A stretch of 64,000 nt of DNA, taken from Streptomyces sp. MMG1121. Its GTDB lineage: Bacteria > Actinomycetota > Actinomycetes > Streptomycetales > Streptomycetaceae. The stretch spans positions 19,219 to 83,218 of the forward strand of contig NZ_LGDV01000194.1 of the NCBI RefSeq assembly GCF_001280015.1, given 5' to 3'. Below the pieces are notes generated by a model. It did not search any database. It worked only from the letters and a program-made list of their open reading frames with translations, and had not been told where the DNA came from. A program made the translations under genes and the position numbers. Shown one piece after another: positions 44,403 through 53,736 of the stretch. The number at the start of each line of letters is the position of its first letter. The stretch's first letter is position 1.

Positions 44403-45293
44403 TTACGCGTTGCTGCTTGGCGTTGCGATGCGGTAGGTGCGGGGTCGGTCGCTCATCGGCTCGGCGATGCCGTCCTTGACCAGCTTGTCCAGTGCGTTGG
44501 CGATGGCACCTGAGGACTTCTCGATGACGCGGCTGATCTTGGTGGCGGTGAATGCCTGGTCGGGATGGGCCTGCAGGTGGTCGATGACCAGTTGGCGGAG
44601 TGCTCCGGGTGCGAGCCGCCTCCGGTCGCTCGACTGGATGGCTGCCATTTCCGGTGACCTCGTCGCCTGTTGGGAGGTTGCCTGCTGGGCAGGGGCATGC
44701 TCCGGCTTCGGGCCGTTGTTGTCGGCGTTGTGGTGTGTGTCGGCTTCGTTCTCGGCGCCCTCGACGTGTTCGGCGGGCTCTTTACCGTCCTGGTCTGAGG
44801 TGTCGTGCGGTGTGTCGGCTGCCGGTGCGGCGGTGTCGCTCGCTTCGCTGCTGGTGCTCGATTCCTCGCTGTCGGTTGTGGTTGCGGCTGCAGGGGCGCT
44901 CTCGGCGTTGGTGTGGCCGGACTGTGGCGCGGACGCGTTGGTGGTGGAAGGTTCCGGAGCGGGCGTGGTCTCCTGCTCACTGGAGTCGTCCTTGCTGCTG
45001 GTCCAGGGAGCGGGCGCGGCGCGCCAGCGGTCGGGGGTGCGGAGGGGGCCGTCGTGGCCGCCGGGGGTGCGGGTGGCCAGGCCCTTTTCCTCCAGGGTGA
45101 CCAGGGCCTTGCCGGTGGTGGAGCGGCCCAGGCCGGCGGCGAGTGCGAGCTCGGCGCTGGTGGCTCCTTCGTCATCAGTGAGGGTGACCAGTTTGGCGTA
45201 GACGGCGCTGGTGGCGACGGTCAGCTGGGTCAGGGGGTCCGGGTCGGGTACGGCGTGCAGCGTGGGTGTGTTGGTAGTGGTGTTGTCGGTCAT
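44403..45293 (-). CDS. Two-winged-helix regulator, paralog of 59795
   Basis: ATG 45293, behind AGAGAGG, gives 296 residues. An N-terminal winged-helix-like domain (about 25-95: AELALAAGLGRSTTGKALVTLEEKG) is followed by an acidic, low-complexity linker of about 130 residues. A second winged helix sits at the C-terminus (LRQLVIDHL, FTATKISRVIEKSSGAIANAL). The same order occurs in the protein at 59795, and the second domain resembles the N-terminal domain of the MoxR ATPase. It lies downstream of the T4SS operon and has its own conserved leader. A DNA-binding regulator of the element is likely. Confidence 0.75.
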   Translation of the reverse strand: MTDNTTTNTPTLHAVPDPDPLTQLTVATSAVYAKLVTLTDDEGATSAELALAAGLGRSTTGKALVTLEEKGLATRTPGGHDGPLRTPDRWRAAPAPWTSSKDDSSEQETTPAPEPSTTNASAPQSGHTNAESAPAAATTTDSEESSTSSEASDTAAPAADTPHDTSDQDGKEPAEHVEGAENEADTHHNADNNGPKPEHAPAQQATSQQATRSPEMAAIQSSDRRRLAPGALRQLVIDHLQAHPDQAFTATKISRVIEKSSGAIANALDKLVKDGIAEPMSDRPRTYRIATPSSNA

Positions 45294-45505
45294 GAGGGGG
45301 CCTCTCTTCCGTCTGAGGGCGGGTGGGTGAGGTCCCCGGCCGGGGGCGGACCGCACGGGTGCGGGTCGCGGATGTTCGCCGGGCGCGTGCGCATCGCGTG
45401 TCTCCCGCGCGGACAGGGCCGTGGCATGGGCGGCTCACGGATTGGCCGTGGGCTGCCGAGCGTGTCGGCCACGACCATGGACGCTCCGCTCCGGCGGGAA
45501 GTCAA
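45294..45505 (-). promoter_or_regulatory. Conserved leader/promoter shared with 59795 gene
   Basis: Comparison with the region upstream of the paralog at 60508 reveals matching blocks in the same order: TTGACTTC (TTGACT at 45500-45505 on the minus strand, a possible -35), GAGCGTCCATGGTCG, CGCGATGCGCACGCGCC, and GACCGC-CCCGGCCGGG-ACCTCAC. The last contains a CCCGGCCGGG palindrome about 40 bases before the start. The ATGCGCACGCGC block could begin a short leader reading frame in both. Confidence 0.55.
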
Positions 45506-45670
45506 GCGGGCACATCGCTTCCGGATCGAACCAGCTCCGAGTGCTGAACACGACCATCGGATGTGCGCGGCAGGTCAGCCTTGTGCCGATCGGCGAGCGG
45601 CGCCCGGACATCCCTTCCGCTGAATCGATCGGTCGTGGAGCTGTGACCGGTCGGGTGACGGTCGGCCGGT

Positions 45671-46555
45671 TCAATCAGCGGTCGGCGGTTGCGGGCTGAG
45701 GTCGCGTTCCAGGAGCTGCTCGCGGATCTGTTGGGCGCGCCGTGGTCCGATGCGCAGATCGGTGCGCAGCCGCCAGGTGCTGACCGGTTTTCCGGTGGCG
45801 GAGCGGGCTGCTGCGTGCAGCGCGATGGCGCGTGGCCACACGTCGGTGTCTGTCGCCGTGTCGTCGGTTGGTGGGGTGCTGGGCGCCAGTGGGGGATGAT
45901 CGGGTGTGTCGTGGCCCCTGTCGGGCCGTTGGTGCCGGGTGTTCGTGGCGGCAGGGATGTCGGTCGGGACGGGTGGGGGGCTGGTTCGGTTTCTTGGGTG
46001 TGAGGCGGTTGGTGGATCGGGATGGGGGCCGGGAGCGGTGGTGTCCTGGGTCGATCGGGATGTGCTGTGGGTGGGCGGGGAGTTCTGTTCGGGAGGATCG
46101 GTGGTGGCGATCCGGTCTATGAGGTCGGTGACGGTCCGTCGGTAGGCGGCGATCGTTTCTGTCAGGGCGATCAGGAGCAGTGCCGGGGTCAGGTGTAGGA
46201 GGACGGCTGCCGGATCGGCCTTGTGGGGCCAGCCGATCTGTCCGTCGGGCCACAGGCTCTCCCAGGAGTTCATGAGAGCGGCGGTGCATCCGGCACTCCA
46301 GCGCAGTGCGGTCGACCAGATCGGTGGGCGGATTCCCCACGAAGCGAGGCGTGCGTCCACGTACAGCACTCCGGCCAGTGCCGTGCCGATCATCGGGTCA
46401 AGGAGGACCGCGATGGGCAGAGGGATGTCGCGGCTGGTGGCGAAGCGGGTGACGTTGACCGTGGTGAAGGCCAGCGCGAGAAGCCCGACCGCGCACAGGA
46501 CCCAGGTCATGGTCCGCAGCACCGCGATGGCTTCGCGGGTGGGGATCTGCTTCAC
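45671..46555 (-). CDS. DUF2637-like membrane protein with C-terminal HTH
   Basis: GTG 46555 overlaps the stop of the NlpC/P60 gene, giving 294 residues. The N-terminal half has four hydrophobic segments (about 15-35, 47-67, 80-95, 115-135), as in DUF2637/Spd-like spread proteins of Streptomyces elements. A long Pro/Thr-rich linker leads to a basic helical end RTDLRIGPRRAQQIREQLL resembling an HTH. It is the last member of the T4SS-linked coupled run and may act in spread or regulation of transfer. Confidence 0.7.
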   Translation of the reverse strand: MKQIPTREAIAVLRTMTWVLCAVGLLALAFTTVNVTRFATSRDIPLPIAVLLDPMIGTALAGVLYVDARLASWGIRPPIWSTALRWSAGCTAALMNSWESLWPDGQIGWPHKADPAAVLLHLTPALLLIALTETIAAYRRTVTDLIDRIATTDPPEQNSPPTHSTSRSTQDTTAPGPHPDPPTASHPRNRTSPPPVPTDIPAATNTRHQRPDRGHDTPDHPPLAPSTPPTDDTATDTDVWPRAIALHAAARSATGKPVSTWRLRTDLRIGPRRAQQIREQLLERDLSPQPPTAD

Positions 46556-47487
46556 CGTCTCGCGCCTTGTGCTGCTGGCCTGGTTGCGCCTTGGAAGGAC
46601 GGTGAGTTGGCGCGCGCGGGACCTTGGCGCACGACGGCCCCGGGGTGTGGGGCGTCGATGGCCTGGCCGCCTCCGGTGTAGAGGGCTACGTGCGTGATGT
46701 CGCGGGGGCTGGTGCCGAAGAACAGCAGGTCTCCTGGTGCCAGCGGCGCACCCTTGAGGAGGTGGGGGCTGGCGTCGTACTGGGCCTGGGCGACGCGGGG
46801 GATGCTGATGCCGGCGGCATGGTAGGCGGCTTGGGTCAGGCCGGAGCAGTCGAAGCCGCCGTCGGCCGGTCCGTCGCCGCCCCAGACGTACGGGGTGCCG
46901 AGCTGACGATGAGCGAAAGCAACCGCCTTGGTGGCGGCGTCGGTTGGGGCGGGGATGGCGGCCGCGTACTCGTCGGCGATCTTGAGGACCTGGTTCACGT
47001 AGGCATCGGAGTGGTTGTAGGCCCAGATGGCGCGACGCAAGTTGTGGCCGCCTCGGGCGCCGTTGGCGCACAGCAGGCGGGCTGCGGCGTAGACGGCGTC
47101 GGCCGGGTCCCAGGGGGTGGGCGGGTTCTTTCCCCCGGGTGGTACGGGACGCGCGTACGTGGCGAAGGTGGAGGGGAGGAATTGCATCGGTCCGACGGCG
47201 CCGGCCGAGGAGACCATGTCGGGGTTGCGGGTGTGGTCGGTCTCGACTTTGCCGATGGCGGCGAGGATGGTCCAGGGCAGGCCGGGGCATTCGGGTGCGG
47301 CGCGCTGGTAGAGGGCGAGCAGGTAGGCGGGGACGTCCTCCAGCGCATGTCTGCTGGGCGTGGCGGCCATGCTGCCGCCGGAGGACAGCCCGCCCAGCAG
47401 CGCGGCGAGGGCGCAGGCGGCCAGCAGCGGCAGGGCGATGACCGTGCATCCGATGCCCCCGGCAACCCTGGTGAACAGGGAGCTCAC
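46552..47487 (-). CDS. Lytic transglycosylase-NlpC/P60 wall hydrolase (VirB1-like)
   Basis: GTG 47487 gives 311 residues. A hydrophobic N-terminal segment (signal anchor) is followed by a transglycosylase-like domain with catalytic Glu82 (GKVETDH) and GAVGPMQFLPST. A C40 peptidase domain has Cys214 (FDCSGL) and His266 (ITHVALY). This two-enzyme design is standard for Gram-positive conjugation systems, where it opens peptidoglycan for the transfer channel. It is coupled to genes on both sides. Confidence 0.9.
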   Translation of the reverse strand: MSSLFTRVAGGIGCTVIALPLLAACALAALLGGLSSGGSMAATPSRHALEDVPAYLLALYQRAAPECPGLPWTILAAIGKVETDHTRNPDMVSSAGAVGPMQFLPSTFATYARPVPPGGKNPPTPWDPADAVYAAARLLCANGARGGHNLRRAIWAYNHSDAYVNQVLKIADEYAAAIPAPTDAATKAVAFAHRQLGTPYVWGGDGPADGGFDCSGLTQAAYHAAGISIPRVAQAQYDASPHLLKGAPLAPGDLLFFGTSPRDITHVALYTGGGQAIDAPHPGAVVRQGPARANSPSFQGATRPAAQGARR

Positions 47488-48473
47488 GTTCCTGCCTCAG
47501 GCGTGGGTGGGAGTGGGGGCACGGGGAGGGTGAGGGCGGTGTCGGCGTCTGTCGGGTCCAGGCCGGAGGCCGGTCCGAGGTGGGGCCATCGGGCGGTGAG
47601 GCCGGTGAGGGTGGTGCGTCGGGTGTCGCCGGTGCCGAGGGGGCTCCACCAGGGGCCCCATGGGGTGGAGGTGGTGAAGTCTGCGGATGAGGTGGCGAGG
47701 TACAGGCCCAGTTCGCGTGCGGGTGTGGCGAGACGGCGGCGGAGGGTCTGGTCGCGGGATGCGGTGCGGGTATGGATCAGCAGGGCCGGCCGCACGTTCG
47801 CTGTTGCGGCGAAGGCGGCATAGCCGGTGAGCTTCGCCTCGACGCGCGCGAGGGGCTGGCTGCCGGTGTCGTATTCGAGGAAGAACGGCAGCAGCAGGTC
47901 GCCTTTGCGGTAGTGGGCGTAGGCGTCGGGGCGGACGAGGTCGCCCCAGCGGCGGGCGCAGGATCGCTCGGACAGCCAGAGCGGCAGGCCGGTATGAGGG
48001 CTTGTGCGGTGGTGAGCGGCGAGGTGGGTGAGGAGTTCGTTGACGCCGAGGTCGTGTCCGAGGGAGGGGGAGTAGGCGATGCGGCCGGTATGGCTGGGGC
48101 GCCAGCCGAGGTTGGCGAAATCGCAGCCGGTGTGGGCGGCGAGGACGGCGGCACCGGCGGGGCCGAGGGTGTAGTGCTCGGGGGCGGAGCCGGTCTGGGT
48201 CAGGGGGCGGAAGGAATCGAGGACGGCGTGCCGGTGCAGGGCACGCAGACGGCGCTGGGCCGAGCGCAGAGAGGTGTAGGCAAGGCCGGCGATCTGGTGG
48301 GTGGTCAGGACCTGGTGTTCGTGGAGCATCCGTGTCAGCCATAGATCCCGTGGAGTGAGGATCCGGGAGAGCGCGGCGACGTCGGTGTGCCGGGCAGGGC
48401 GCGGGCGGGTGGTGGAGGCGCGGGCCGTGTACCGGGAGCCGGGGCCGACAGCGGGGCGGGGCAATGCGGGCAT
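47484..48473 (-). CDS. Replication-relaxation family protein
   Basis: The 329-residue product starts at ATG 48473. A winged helix (LTPRDLWLTRMLHEHQVLTT, then RRLRALHRHAVLD) opens the protein, followed by a nuclease-like or dimerisation domain with LGHDLGVNELL and PDAYAHYRKGD, the known family pattern. Members of this family are named for plasmid replication/relaxation and occur with T4SS genes. It is 47 bases downstream of the VirD4-like gene and overlaps the NlpC/P60 gene. Confidence 0.8.
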   Translation of the reverse strand: MPALPRPAVGPGSRYTARASTTRPRPARHTDVAALSRILTPRDLWLTRMLHEHQVLTTHQIAGLAYTSLRSAQRRLRALHRHAVLDSFRPLTQTGSAPEHYTLGPAGAAVLAAHTGCDFANLGWRPSHTGRIAYSPSLGHDLGVNELLTHLAAHHRTSPHTGLPLWLSERSCARRWGDLVRPDAYAHYRKGDLLLPFFLEYDTGSQPLARVEAKLTGYAAFAATANVRPALLIHTRTASRDQTLRRRLATPARELGLYLATSSADFTTSTPWGPWWSPLGTGDTRRTTLTGLTARWPHLGPASGLDPTDADTALTLPVPPLPPTPEAGT

Positions 48474-48520
48474 GACAGATCACCACCATCAGGTGAGAGG
48501 AGAACAGGTGTAGGTGTGCT

Positions 48521-50935
48521 TCAGGGGCGTGTGGCCGGGCGTGGTCCGGTGCGTCCGCCGGCTGCCGCGCGCAGGCCCTTCGCCCGGCCGGGCACCGCAG
48601 GCGGCAGGGGGCGGGTGGTGAGGGTGAAGGCGGCCGATTCCGCGCCGCCGGTCAGCAGGTGTGCCGCGGCCTGGTAGGGGCCGAGGTGGGCGAGGTCGTG
48701 CGCGGCCAGAGTGGGGAGGGTGTGCCGTTCCAGGGCGCCTGCGTCTTCGGGGGAGGCGTTGAAGAAGATCTTGTTGCGGGCGTTGGCGGAGATGCCTTCG
48801 CGCAGGTCGCGGGGGAGCTGGGCGAGGTGCTGGTGGGCCAGGAGCATGGACAGGCGGTAGCCGCGTGCCTCGGCGAGCATGTCCTCCAGCGGATACGGCA
48901 GGGTCAGGAAGTTGTGGGCCTCGTCGATGCTGAGTGTGGCGTCGATCCGGGCATGCTCGGGGGTTCGGGCACGGGCTGCGGCGGCCTGCCAGGCGCCGGC
49001 GACGATGAAGGAGCCCAGCAGCCGGGCGGTCTCCTCGCCGAGCGCTCCTTTAGGGAGGCGGGCAAGCAGGATGCCGCCGTCGAGGACGCCGGCGAGGTCG
49101 AAGGTGGAGGGGCCGGCGGCGATGGCGCGTCGGGCGAAGTCGCGCAGCAGGAAGGCGCGGAGCTTGTTCATCACCGGGCCGACGACGGCCGCCCGAGAGG
49201 GGTCGGACATGGACTCGTACCAGTCCCAGAAGCCGCGCAGCACCGGGTCCTTGAGCGCGGGGATGATCCGCAGCCGGTAGGGGGACTCGCCCAGCAGGCG
49301 CGGGACGTCGGCGAGGGTGACCAGCTGGTGGGTGCGCTCGCGGTGCTTGAGCAGGGTCAGGCAGGCCGCGCGCATGACGTCATCGGTGCGCGGGCCCCAG
49401 AAGGCGGTGAAGATACGGCGGAAGATGCCGGTGAGGTTGTCGACGACGACGTCGATGTCCGTGCCGTCCAGCACGTTCAGGCAGGGCGGGGTGTGCGGGT
49501 CGTCGGGGTCGATGAGGACCAGGCGGTCGGCGCAGGTGTCCGGGAGCCGGTCGAGCAGGTCGGTGACCAGGTCGCCCTTGGGATCGATGACGATGACGCC
49601 GCGGTGATGGCGCACATCGTCCAGGACGAGGTTGGCGATGAGGGTGGACTTGCCGGAGCCGGTCGCGCCCATGACATGGAGGTGGTGGCGAGCGTCGGGG
49701 ACCGCGAGCCCGACGCCGCGACGGGCACCGGTGTCCGAGCAGCCGAGGGGTTTGACGCCGTTGCCGGGTGCTGGTTCGGGGACGGACGGGGGCGGCAGGA
49801 CGGAGCGGGCTCCTGCTCGCTGCAGGCCGGGCGCATCGGGGGCAAGGGGCAGGTGAGCGAGGGCGGCGAGTTCGGGGACCGACAGCAGCGCCGGGCGTGA
49901 GCGCGGGAAGTACCGGGCGCTCAGGTGGGGTTCGGGGCGGCGCAGGCGGGTGCGTGCGAGGTAGTTGCGGTCGGCGTACAGGCCGAACACGGACGCGAGT
50001 GCGTGGGCCCGTCCGCGCGTCACGTCTTCGGCTCGCTCCACTTCTGGGGAGCAGGTGGCGGCGTAGGTGAGGACGCACTGCCATTGCGGACCGGAGAGCT
50101 TGGCGGCCGATTGCCGCACGGCGGCGCCGTGTTCGGGATCCTGCTTGCCGGTCGCGGCGGGCTGGGCGCGGTGGAGGAGAAGCGCGGCCAGGGCGACCGG
50201 CCGGGCGGGGGTGCATCCTGCTTTGAGCCTGCGGGCCTGGCGGCGGGCACGGCGCAGTGCGGTGCCGGTGGCGGGGCGGACGAAGATCTGTACGCAGGCG
50301 GACTCGTCCTCGCTCATGCCGGTGGCGGCCTGGAGCAGCGCCCGCAGTGGGTCGCTGGCGTGGTCGGTGCGCAGCGGCAGGACGTCCGGGCGGGCCGAGT
50401 GCAGGTGTCCCGCGGTCACCACGTGACGGGAAGGGAGGAGCGGGTTGGGTTCGGTGACGCGTGTGTGGGCGCCGGGCCATGCGGCTTCGACGGCGCGGCG
50501 TACCAGCCCGAGCGGCACGGTTCCGGGCAGCCAGAGGCGGATGGACAGCCCGGTGTGGGACCAGGCGTATTCGAAGGCGAGGTGTGGCTGGCCGGTCGTG
50601 ATCCGGTGCCACCAGGGGCGCAGGAGGCCGGCGAGCTGGGCCCACAGCACTTCACCGCCTCGGGGCGCGACTGTGGGCGGCGCGAGGATCTCCACGCAGC
50701 GTGCGTCTTGGGTGAAGCGTTGTGCCCGCCACAGGAGCAGGCGCCGCTTGAGCGCATAGCTGCCGGTCACGACAACACCCGCACAGGGGGCGAGGACGGG
50801 TGCATGTGTTCCCAGCCAGCTGATGGCTGTGCCGTTGATCGTGGTCCAGAAGCGGCTTGGATCGTTGAGGAAATCTACGAGCGGCCCGCCCGGCTGCGAG
50901 GAGGCGTACGGGAAGCGAGCTGTCACGACTCGCAT
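48521..50935 (-). CDS. VirD4/TraG-like coupling ATPase
   Basis: ATG 50935 gives 804 residues. A 400-residue N-terminal part, with two hydrophobic spots at the very beginning, leads to the ATPase domain: Walker A GATGSGKST (about 423-431), GVIVIDPKGDLV, FWDWYESM, Walker B-type TLSIDEAHNFL and LLAHQHLAQL. These are TraG/VirD4 (T4CP) features. It recruits DNA to the secretion channel. It overlaps the VirB4 gene by 13 bases and is followed by replication-relaxation and hydrolase genes. Confidence 0.9.
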   Translation of the reverse strand: MRVVTARFPYASSQPGGPLVDFLNDPSRFWTTINGTAISWLGTHAPVLAPCAGVVVTGSYALKRRLLLWRAQRFTQDARCVEILAPPTVAPRGGEVLWAQLAGLLRPWWHRITTGQPHLAFEYAWSHTGLSIRLWLPGTVPLGLVRRAVEAAWPGAHTRVTEPNPLLPSRHVVTAGHLHSARPDVLPLRTDHASDPLRALLQAATGMSEDESACVQIFVRPATGTALRRARRQARRLKAGCTPARPVALAALLLHRAQPAATGKQDPEHGAAVRQSAAKLSGPQWQCVLTYAATCSPEVERAEDVTRGRAHALASVFGLYADRNYLARTRLRRPEPHLSARYFPRSRPALLSVPELAALAHLPLAPDAPGLQRAGARSVLPPPSVPEPAPGNGVKPLGCSDTGARRGVGLAVPDARHHLHVMGATGSGKSTLIANLVLDDVRHHRGVIVIDPKGDLVTDLLDRLPDTCADRLVLIDPDDPHTPPCLNVLDGTDIDVVVDNLTGIFRRIFTAFWGPRTDDVMRAACLTLLKHRERTHQLVTLADVPRLLGESPYRLRIIPALKDPVLRGFWDWYESMSDPSRAAVVGPVMNKLRAFLLRDFARRAIAAGPSTFDLAGVLDGGILLARLPKGALGEETARLLGSFIVAGAWQAAAARARTPEHARIDATLSIDEAHNFLTLPYPLEDMLAEARGYRLSMLLAHQHLAQLPRDLREGISANARNKIFFNASPEDAGALERHTLPTLAAHDLAHLGPYQAAAHLLTGGAESAAFTLTTRPLPPAVPGRAKGLRAAAGGRTGPRPATRP

Positions 50936-52785
50936 CCCGTGTCCTGGCCGAAGGAGTCGTCGGCGTAGATGCCCTCGGTGTCGGGATCCGCGTCTGCAAG
51001 GTACTGCGCGGCGAGTTCGCTGGGGTCAGTGGTGATCACTTCGTGTTCTCCGGGTGCGGCGACGCTGATGAGGGCGACTTTGTGGCGGCGGTCACCGGTC
51101 AGCAGCAACGCTTCGCCGCGGCCGGCGCTGAGCAGGAACTCCCGTTCGCCGTGGCAGAGGTGGAAGTTGTCGCCGATGGTGTCGATGGCTTGGGGGGCCT
51201 GGCGCAGAAGGATCTGGGTGGCGGCGTTGGAGACGATGGCCCGCCCGAGCGGGCTGGCGAGGACGTCGTCGGCGTCCTGGGTGACCACGGCCAGGCCGGT
51301 CCAGCGTTTACGGGCGGCCTTGGCCATGCGGAAGAGGAATCCGGCCCCGGCGCCGTCGCGCATCAGCAGCCACGCTTCGTCCACCACGACCAGGTGCCGT
51401 CCGGTGCGTGTGTGGTGGGTGACCTGCCGCCAGATCGCGTCCAGCGCGAGCAGCATGGCCGGCGCTTTGACCTCTTCGGGCAGCTGGCGCAGGGCGAACA
51501 CGACGAGGTGCCCGGTGGTGGAGGCGGTGCTGTGGCCGTTGAACAGCCCGGAGTGCGAGCCGGTGGTGAAGGGGGCGAGCCGGTTGGCCAGGCCGGCTGC
51601 CATCTCGCCGTGGTCCTCGGCCAGGACGATGGTGAGGTCGGTGAGGGTGGGTGGGGTGCGCTGCCAGGTGCGGGGGTCGGTGGTGATCCCGGCGCGTGTG
51701 TAGGTGGTGAGGATGGCCTGGTCCAGCGCTGCCTTCTCGGCGGAGGTCAGGTCGCTGCCCAGTAGGACGGCGAGGAACGTGTGGAGGAACAGCACGCGCC
51801 GCGTCAGGACGTCCTCGTTGCTGTCTGTCGCTTCCGGGAGGTCGAGGGGGTTGAGGCGTACGCCGTCGGTGCCGAGCGCGATGACGTGTCCGCCGACGGT
51901 TTCGGCGAGCCGGACGTACTCGTTCTCCGGGTCGATGACCGAGGCTGTGACGCCGGTGAACAGCAGGCGGAGCAGCTCCAGTTTGGTCAGGTAGGACTTG
52001 CCTGCGCCGGCGCGGGCCAGGGTGATGGAGTTGTAGTTGTCCTGCGCGAAGCGGTCCCACAGCACCGGAGCGCCTGAGACAGCGTTCAGCCCGTACAGCA
52101 CCCCCGACGTGATGCCGGCCTGATCGGTGGTGATCGGGAGGTCGGGGCTGGTGAAGGGGAAGCAGGCGGCGAGTGCGGCGGTGTCGAAGGTGCGGCGGAT
52201 CTTGAGGGTATCGATGCCGAGGGGCAGGGTGGCCAGCCAGCCCGGCAGGGCCCGGTAGGTCGTCGGAGCGACGGTGATGAGCAGTGACTCGGCGATCGCG
52301 CGTACGGCGGCGGCCTGCTCGGCCAGGGTCTCCTCGTCCGAGGCGTGCACGGTCAGGTAGAGAGCGACGTGGAAGAGCTTTCCCTCGCCTCGGGCGATCC
52401 GGTACGCGAGGTCGGCGGCGTCCGCGGCGGCGGCCTCGACGTCCGGGTCGTCCAGATGACCCTTGTCGAAGCCGGTACGGCGGCCGGATTCCAGGCGCGC
52501 ACGTTGCTTCTTCAACCCGGCGGCTGCGACCGGGTTGGGGACGGGCTCGATGTGCAGGGCGATGTCGAGGTGGCCGGGGAAGTGCAGCAGCGGGGCGAGC
52601 CAGCCGGCGGTGACCTCGGCGGGGTAGCCGGTGACCACGAGTGTGGTGGCCAGGTGCGCTCCGATGGCCAGGGTGCGGGCGTGCACCTCAATGGCCTCGG
52701 GGCCGGCCACATCCAGCAGGTGGGCACCGTCGACGACCGGCACCTCAGCAGCGCTGCGACGGGAGCTGAAGCGGAGCGGGGTCAT
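50923..52785 (-). CDS. VirB4-like conjugation ATPase
   Basis: ATG 52785 overlaps the PrgI stop (ATGA), giving 620 residues. Walker A is AGAGKSYLT (about 258-266), followed by VIDPENEYVRLAE, Walker B HLVVVDEAWLL, and VTQDADDVL, all typical of VirB4/TraC. A 200-residue N-terminal domain precedes the ATPase. VirB4 energises assembly of the T4SS. Confidence 0.92.
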   Translation of the reverse strand: MTPLRFSSRRSAAEVPVVDGAHLLDVAGPEAIEVHARTLAIGAHLATTLVVTGYPAEVTAGWLAPLLHFPGHLDIALHIEPVPNPVAAAGLKKQRARLESGRRTGFDKGHLDDPDVEAAAADAADLAYRIARGEGKLFHVALYLTVHASDEETLAEQAAAVRAIAESLLITVAPTTYRALPGWLATLPLGIDTLKIRRTFDTAALAACFPFTSPDLPITTDQAGITSGVLYGLNAVSGAPVLWDRFAQDNYNSITLARAGAGKSYLTKLELLRLLFTGVTASVIDPENEYVRLAETVGGHVIALGTDGVRLNPLDLPEATDSNEDVLTRRVLFLHTFLAVLLGSDLTSAEKAALDQAILTTYTRAGITTDPRTWQRTPPTLTDLTIVLAEDHGEMAAGLANRLAPFTTGSHSGLFNGHSTASTTGHLVVFALRQLPEEVKAPAMLLALDAIWRQVTHHTRTGRHLVVVDEAWLLMRDGAGAGFLFRMAKAARKRWTGLAVVTQDADDVLASPLGRAIVSNAATQILLRQAPQAIDTIGDNFHLCHGEREFLLSAGRGEALLLTGDRRHKVALISVAAPGEHEVITTDPSELAAQYLADADPDTEGIYADDSFGQDTGCES

Positions 52786-53732
52786 GCGAGGCTTCCTTCC
52801 GGTCCGTCCTCGTGCGGAGTGGGGGTGTCGGGGTTGCAGGCCGCACTGACCAACTCGGCGCACTGGTCCGCGTCGAGCGGGGTGACGGTGATCTCGGCGG
52901 CGGCGAGTGTGCGGGTGGCCTCGGCCAGGCGCTGACGTGCCCGTCCTTCGCCGGAGTGGCGTCGCAGGCCTGGTGCTGCGGCTTCTTCGCGGGCGACCAG
53001 CACGATCTGTCGGCCGAGCAGGTTGCCGCTGGCGGCGAGGTCGGTGAGGAAGTCAGCGTGCGCGCGGGCGGCTCGCTCCAGCGCGGGGTGCGGCAGTGCG
53101 GCCGCATCGTGCTGCAGGGTGTCGGCGAGCGGGGCGAGGTCGATGTGGTGGCAGCGCACCAGCACCTGGGTCGGACCGGTCAGGGAGTTGAGCCAGCGCG
53201 CGAACGCCGCGGTCAGGGCCTGCTGCTCGGCAGCCGAGCGCAGCTCGAAGTTGACCGTGGAGCATGTCGCCAGGGCCGCCTTTCCCTCCCGGTCCAGGTC
53301 GAGTACCCCTTCCGATGTGATCCCGTCGTACGGCATGCGCATCGCATCCGGAGGCGGGCCTGCTGCTGTGGCCCAGCGGCCGGGAACGACGGCGGGCAAC
53401 GGGGACACTCCTTCGGGGGCGTGTACCCGGCGTTTCGACGCGCGGGCATGGGCAAGCGCGGAGAGCAGAAAATGGTCCAGGCTGATGCCCTCCCGGCGGC
53501 CGAGCGCGAGGGCGGCTACCGCACCAGCGACCGGGATGACGAGGACCGCGTAGGCGAGCGCCGTCATGAAGGGGCGCGTGGCCCACCAGCCGCCGTACAG
53601 CACGAGTGCCGCGGCGGCGAGGATGCCTGTCTGCCTGGCGGTGAAGGGGCCCAGGATGCGGTCGGGGCGGGAGATGTCGGCCGGAATGCGGGTGGTGTAG
53701 GGGGTGTCCGCCGTCTCGTCGGACTGATGCAC
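52782..53732 (-). CDS. PrgI-family T4SS membrane protein
   Basis: GTG 53732, preceded by GGAGG, gives 316 residues. The first 80 residues (RIPADISRPDRILGPFTARQ, then two transmembrane segments) are the PrgI signature, a Gram-positive VirB3-like subunit. The C-terminal 200 residues are a cytosolic helical domain. It sits between the VirB6-like gene and VirB4, the usual place. Confidence 0.85.
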   Translation of the reverse strand: MHQSDETADTPYTTRIPADISRPDRILGPFTARQTGILAAAALVLYGGWWATRPFMTALAYAVLVIPVAGAVAALALGRREGISLDHFLLSALAHARASKRRVHAPEGVSPLPAVVPGRWATAAGPPPDAMRMPYDGITSEGVLDLDREGKAALATCSTVNFELRSAAEQQALTAAFARWLNSLTGPTQVLVRCHHIDLAPLADTLQHDAAALPHPALERAARAHADFLTDLAASGNLLGRQIVLVAREEAAAPGLRRHSGEGRARQRLAEATRTLAAAEITVTPLDADQCAELVSAACNPDTPTPHEDGPEGSLA

Positions 53733-53736
53733 GGGG